This document shows positions 62,247 to 64,000 of a stretch of 64,000 nt of DNA, piece after piece (position 1 is the first letter of the stretch; every line of letters starts with the position of its first letter). Under the pieces are notes generated by a model. It had not been told where the DNA came from. It searched no databases and worked only from the letters and a program-made list of their open reading frames with translations. The DNA comes from Gordonia shandongensis DSM 45094 (GTDB lineage Bacteria; Actinomycetota; Actinomycetes; Mycobacteriales; Mycobacteriaceae). The position numbers and the translations under genes are program-made. The stretch covers positions 310,001 through 374,000 of the forward strand of contig NZ_AUHE01000001.1 in assembly GCF_000423025.1 (NCBI RefSeq), written 5' to 3'.

Positions 62247-63782
62247 TCAGTGGCTCGGCTTCACGAGCGGGAACAGCACCGTCTCGCGGATGCCGAGGCC
62301 GGTGATCGCCATGAGCAGCCGGTCGATGCCCATCCCGGTGCCGGCGGTCGGCGGCATGCCGTACTCCATCGCCGCCAGGAACTCCTCGTCGAGAACCATC
62401 GCCTCATCGTCGCCCTCGGCCGCGAGCCTCGCCTGGTCGACGAAACGCTCACGCTGGATCACCGGGTCGATGAGCTCCGAGTAGCCGGTGGCCAGCTCGA
62501 AGCCGCGCACGTACAGGTCCCACTTCTCCACGACACCCGGGATGGATCGGTGCGCGCGGACCAGCGGCGACGTCTCGACGGGGAAGTCGCGGACGAACAC
62601 CGGCTCGTCGATCGTCGACCCCACGAGGTGCTCCCACAGTTCCTCGACCAGCTTGCCGTGGCCGTATCCCTTGTCCTTGGGGACGTCGAGGCCGACCTCC
62701 TCGGCGATCGCGAACAGTTCGTCGACCGTCGTCTCCAGCGGCACGATCTCGCGACCCAGCGCCTCCGACAGCGACGGGTACATCGACACCGACTTCCACT
62801 CGCCGGACAGGTCGTACCGGGTGCCGTCGGGCATCGTCGGCGTGAGGGTTCCGGTCGCCGCCAGTGCGACGGCCTGCACGAGTTCGCGGGTCATCACCGC
62901 GGCGTCGTCGTAGGTGCCGTAGGCCTGATAGGTCTCGAGCATCGCGAACTCCGGCGAGTGCGTGGAGTCGGCGCCCTCGTTGCGGAAGTTGCGGTTCACC
63001 TCGAACACCCGCTCCAACCCGCCGACGACGGCGCGCTTGAGGAACAGTTCGGGTGCGATCCGCAGGTACAGGTCCATGTCGAAGGCGTTCGACCGCGTCA
63101 CGAACGGTCGCGCCGCCGCACCGCCGTGCAGCGTCTGCAGCATCGGCGTCTCGATCTCGAGGAAGTCGCGATCGGTGAGGAATCGGCGGAGTTCGGCCAT
63201 CGCCGCCACGCGGGTGCGGGCGACGGCGCGCGCCTCGGGGCGGACGATGAGGTCGACGTACCGCTGTCGGACGCGCGACTCCTCGTTCATCTCCTTGTGC
63301 GCCACCGGCAGCGGCCGGAGCGCCTTGGACGCCATCTCCCACGAGTCGGCCATCACCGAGAGCTCCCCGGTGCGCGAGCTGATGACCTCGCCGTGGACGA
63401 AGACGATGTCGCCCAGGTCGGTGTCGGCCTTCCATCGGGCCAACGAGTCCTCGCCGACGCCGTCGCGGCTCACCATCGCCTGCAGCTGGGTGCCGTCGCC
63501 CTCCTGCAGGGTCGCGAAGCACAGCTTGCCCTTGTTCCGCAGGAAGATGATCCGGCCGGCGACGCCGACCTGCTCGCCGGTGGCGGTGTCGGCGACGAGG
63601 TCCGGATGGGCGGCGCGGATCTCGGCGAGACTGTGGGTCCGCCCGATCTGCACCGGGTAGGCCTCGCGTCCCTCCCCGAGCATCCGGTCGCGCTTCTCCC
63701 TGCGCACACGCATCTGTTCGGGAGTCTGGTGATCGGAACTTGCTGCGTGGGCCGCGGAGGCGCCGGAAACCTGGTCAGTCAC
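62247..63782 (-). CDS. lysS: Lysyl-tRNA synthetase, class II
   Basis: 511 residues: N-terminal OB-fold anticodon-binding domain ([20 protein letters not shown]), motif 2 ([20 protein letters not shown]) and motif 3 ([18 protein letters not shown]) of class IIb synthetases. Charges tRNA-Lys in the cytoplasm; essential housekeeping gene. GTG start at 63782. It has no repeat or operator of the kinds seen around the sterol genes, and marks the edge of the catabolic region. Confidence 0.96.
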   Translation of the reverse strand: MTDQVSGASAAHAASSDHQTPEQMRVRREKRDRMLGEGREAYPVQIGRTHSLAEIRAAHPDLVADTATGEQVGVAGRIIFLRNKGKLCFATLQEGDGTQLQAMVSRDGVGEDSLARWKADTDLGDIVFVHGEVISSRTGELSVMADSWEMASKALRPLPVAHKEMNEESRVRQRYVDLIVRPEARAVARTRVAAMAELRRFLTDRDFLEIETPMLQTLHGGAAARPFVTRSNAFDMDLYLRIAPELFLKRAVVGGLERVFEVNRNFRNEGADSTHSPEFAMLETYQAYGTYDDAAVMTRELVQAVALAATGTLTPTMPDGTRYDLSGEWKSVSMYPSLSEALGREIVPLETTVDELFAIAEEVGLDVPKDKGYGHGKLVEELWEHLVGSTIDEPVFVRDFPVETSPLVRAHRSIPGVVEKWDLYVRGFELATGYSELIDPVIQRERFVDQARLAAEGDDEAMVLDEEFLAAMEYGMPPTAGTGMGIDRLLMAITGLGIRETVLFPLVKPSH

Positions 63783-63820
63783 GCACCCTAGATTAGGGCC
63801 CGGCGGAGTCGGCTGCTAAA

Positions 63821-64000
63821 TCAGTGCGCGTCGTAGAGGCCGAGCGCGTCGTCGTCCACCGCCCCGGTGAGTCCTTCGGCGCGCAGGGCGGCGTAGCCGC
63901 CGACGACGAATCGGGCACCGTGCACTCCGCGGGCCTGCAGATGCCAGGCCAGCATCTCGGCGTCGTAGCCGTCGGTGCTGACGATCACCCAGCGGGAGTC
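63821..64000 (-). CDS. Rhodanese-like domain protein, C-terminal fragment (cut by window edge)
   Basis: The frame enters from the window edge; 59 residues are visible. WVIVSTDGYDAEMLAWHLQA followed by FVVGGYAALRAEGL is the end of a rhodanese fold: the loop where the active-site Cys would sit reads STDGYD, so no Cys is seen there and the domain may be non-catalytic. Upstream of lysS on the same strand, 38 bases away. Confidence 0.7.
   Translation of the reverse strand, partial: DSRWVIVSTDGYDAEMLAWHLQARGVHGARFVVGGYAALRAEGLTGAVDDDALGLYDAH

Overview
The window is high-GC actinobacterial DNA with genes packed on both strands. Gene content and order closely follow the cholesterol-catabolism regulon of Mycobacterium and Rhodococcus. 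Together with a mycolyltransferase-fold protein, a DUF222/HNH gene and F420-dependent enzymes, this points to a mycolic-acid-containing member of the Mycobacteriales, most likely Gordonia or a close relative. The genus is an inference. The MCE4, KstR and KstR2 assignments rest on recognisable protein families, order and operator motifs.

Layout. 1-282 is the end of an aldehyde dehydrogenase gene. 426-10970 (minus) is a complete MCE4 sterol importer: yrbE4A-yrbE4B-mce4A-B-C-D-E-F followed by two Mce-associated membrane proteins. 11118-16381 holds hsd4A and fdxD (minus) facing chsE4-chsE5-fadD17 (plus). 16409-25548 holds a nitronate-monooxygenase-like gene and a side-chain module (fadD19, echA19, F420 oxidoreductase, OB-fold/DUF35-like protein, ltp4, ltp3) resembling the C24-branched sterol system of Rhodococcus. 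26386-31874 holds a ketosteroid isomerase, cyp125, fadA5, ddn, a ferredoxin and a KstR-box-controlled acyl-CoA synthetase. 32064-35219 is a mixed segment with a GyrA-like/GNAT fusion, a TetR/DUF2236 pair and an enoyl-CoA hydratase.

35278-41037 is the C/D-ring segment: two SDR genes divergent from echA20-ipdA-ipdB-ipdC. 41119-49601 is accessory: a SigG-like sigma factor with a VOC protein, an XRE regulator, a decayed IS481-family transposase, an alpha/beta hydrolase with a divergent WYL regulator, a DUF222/HNH gene, an MFS pump and a methyltransferase. 49614-50213 is kstR2. Next come an aldehyde dehydrogenase, an antigen-85-fold mycolyltransferase-like protein, and two tiny paralogous genes (40 and 35 residues), each with its own terminator. 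The second ring segment fadA6-ipdF-fadE30 (minus) / fadD3 (plus) follows. The window closes with another acyl-CoA ligase, a GAF-LuxR regulator, lysS and part of a rhodanese-like gene.

How it works together. MCE4 imports sterol, CYP125 oxidises C26, and FadD19/FadD17-type ligases make CoA esters. ChsE4-ChsE5, EchA19, Hsd4A and FadA5 run beta-oxidation, while Ltp3/Ltp4 probably cleave branched side chains. FadD3, FadE30, IpdF, EchA20, IpdA-B-C and FadA6 take apart the C and D rings. Good matches to the KstR motif TNNAACNNGTTNNA lie at 12032, 12341, 19293, 22261, 28117-28207 and 31885. KstR2-type boxes lie at 37442, 50246 and 57949. The chsE1/chsE2/chsH1/chsH2/ltp2 group, kstR itself, and the ring A/B genes are not in this window.

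Most unusual features: (1) about 18 short tandem arrays, mostly 15-bp, placed at gene ends and often copying the stop codon; (2) the pair of tiny paralogous genes near the mycolyltransferase; (3) an IS481 remnant whose end motif reappears inverted 2.3 kb away beyond two passenger genes.
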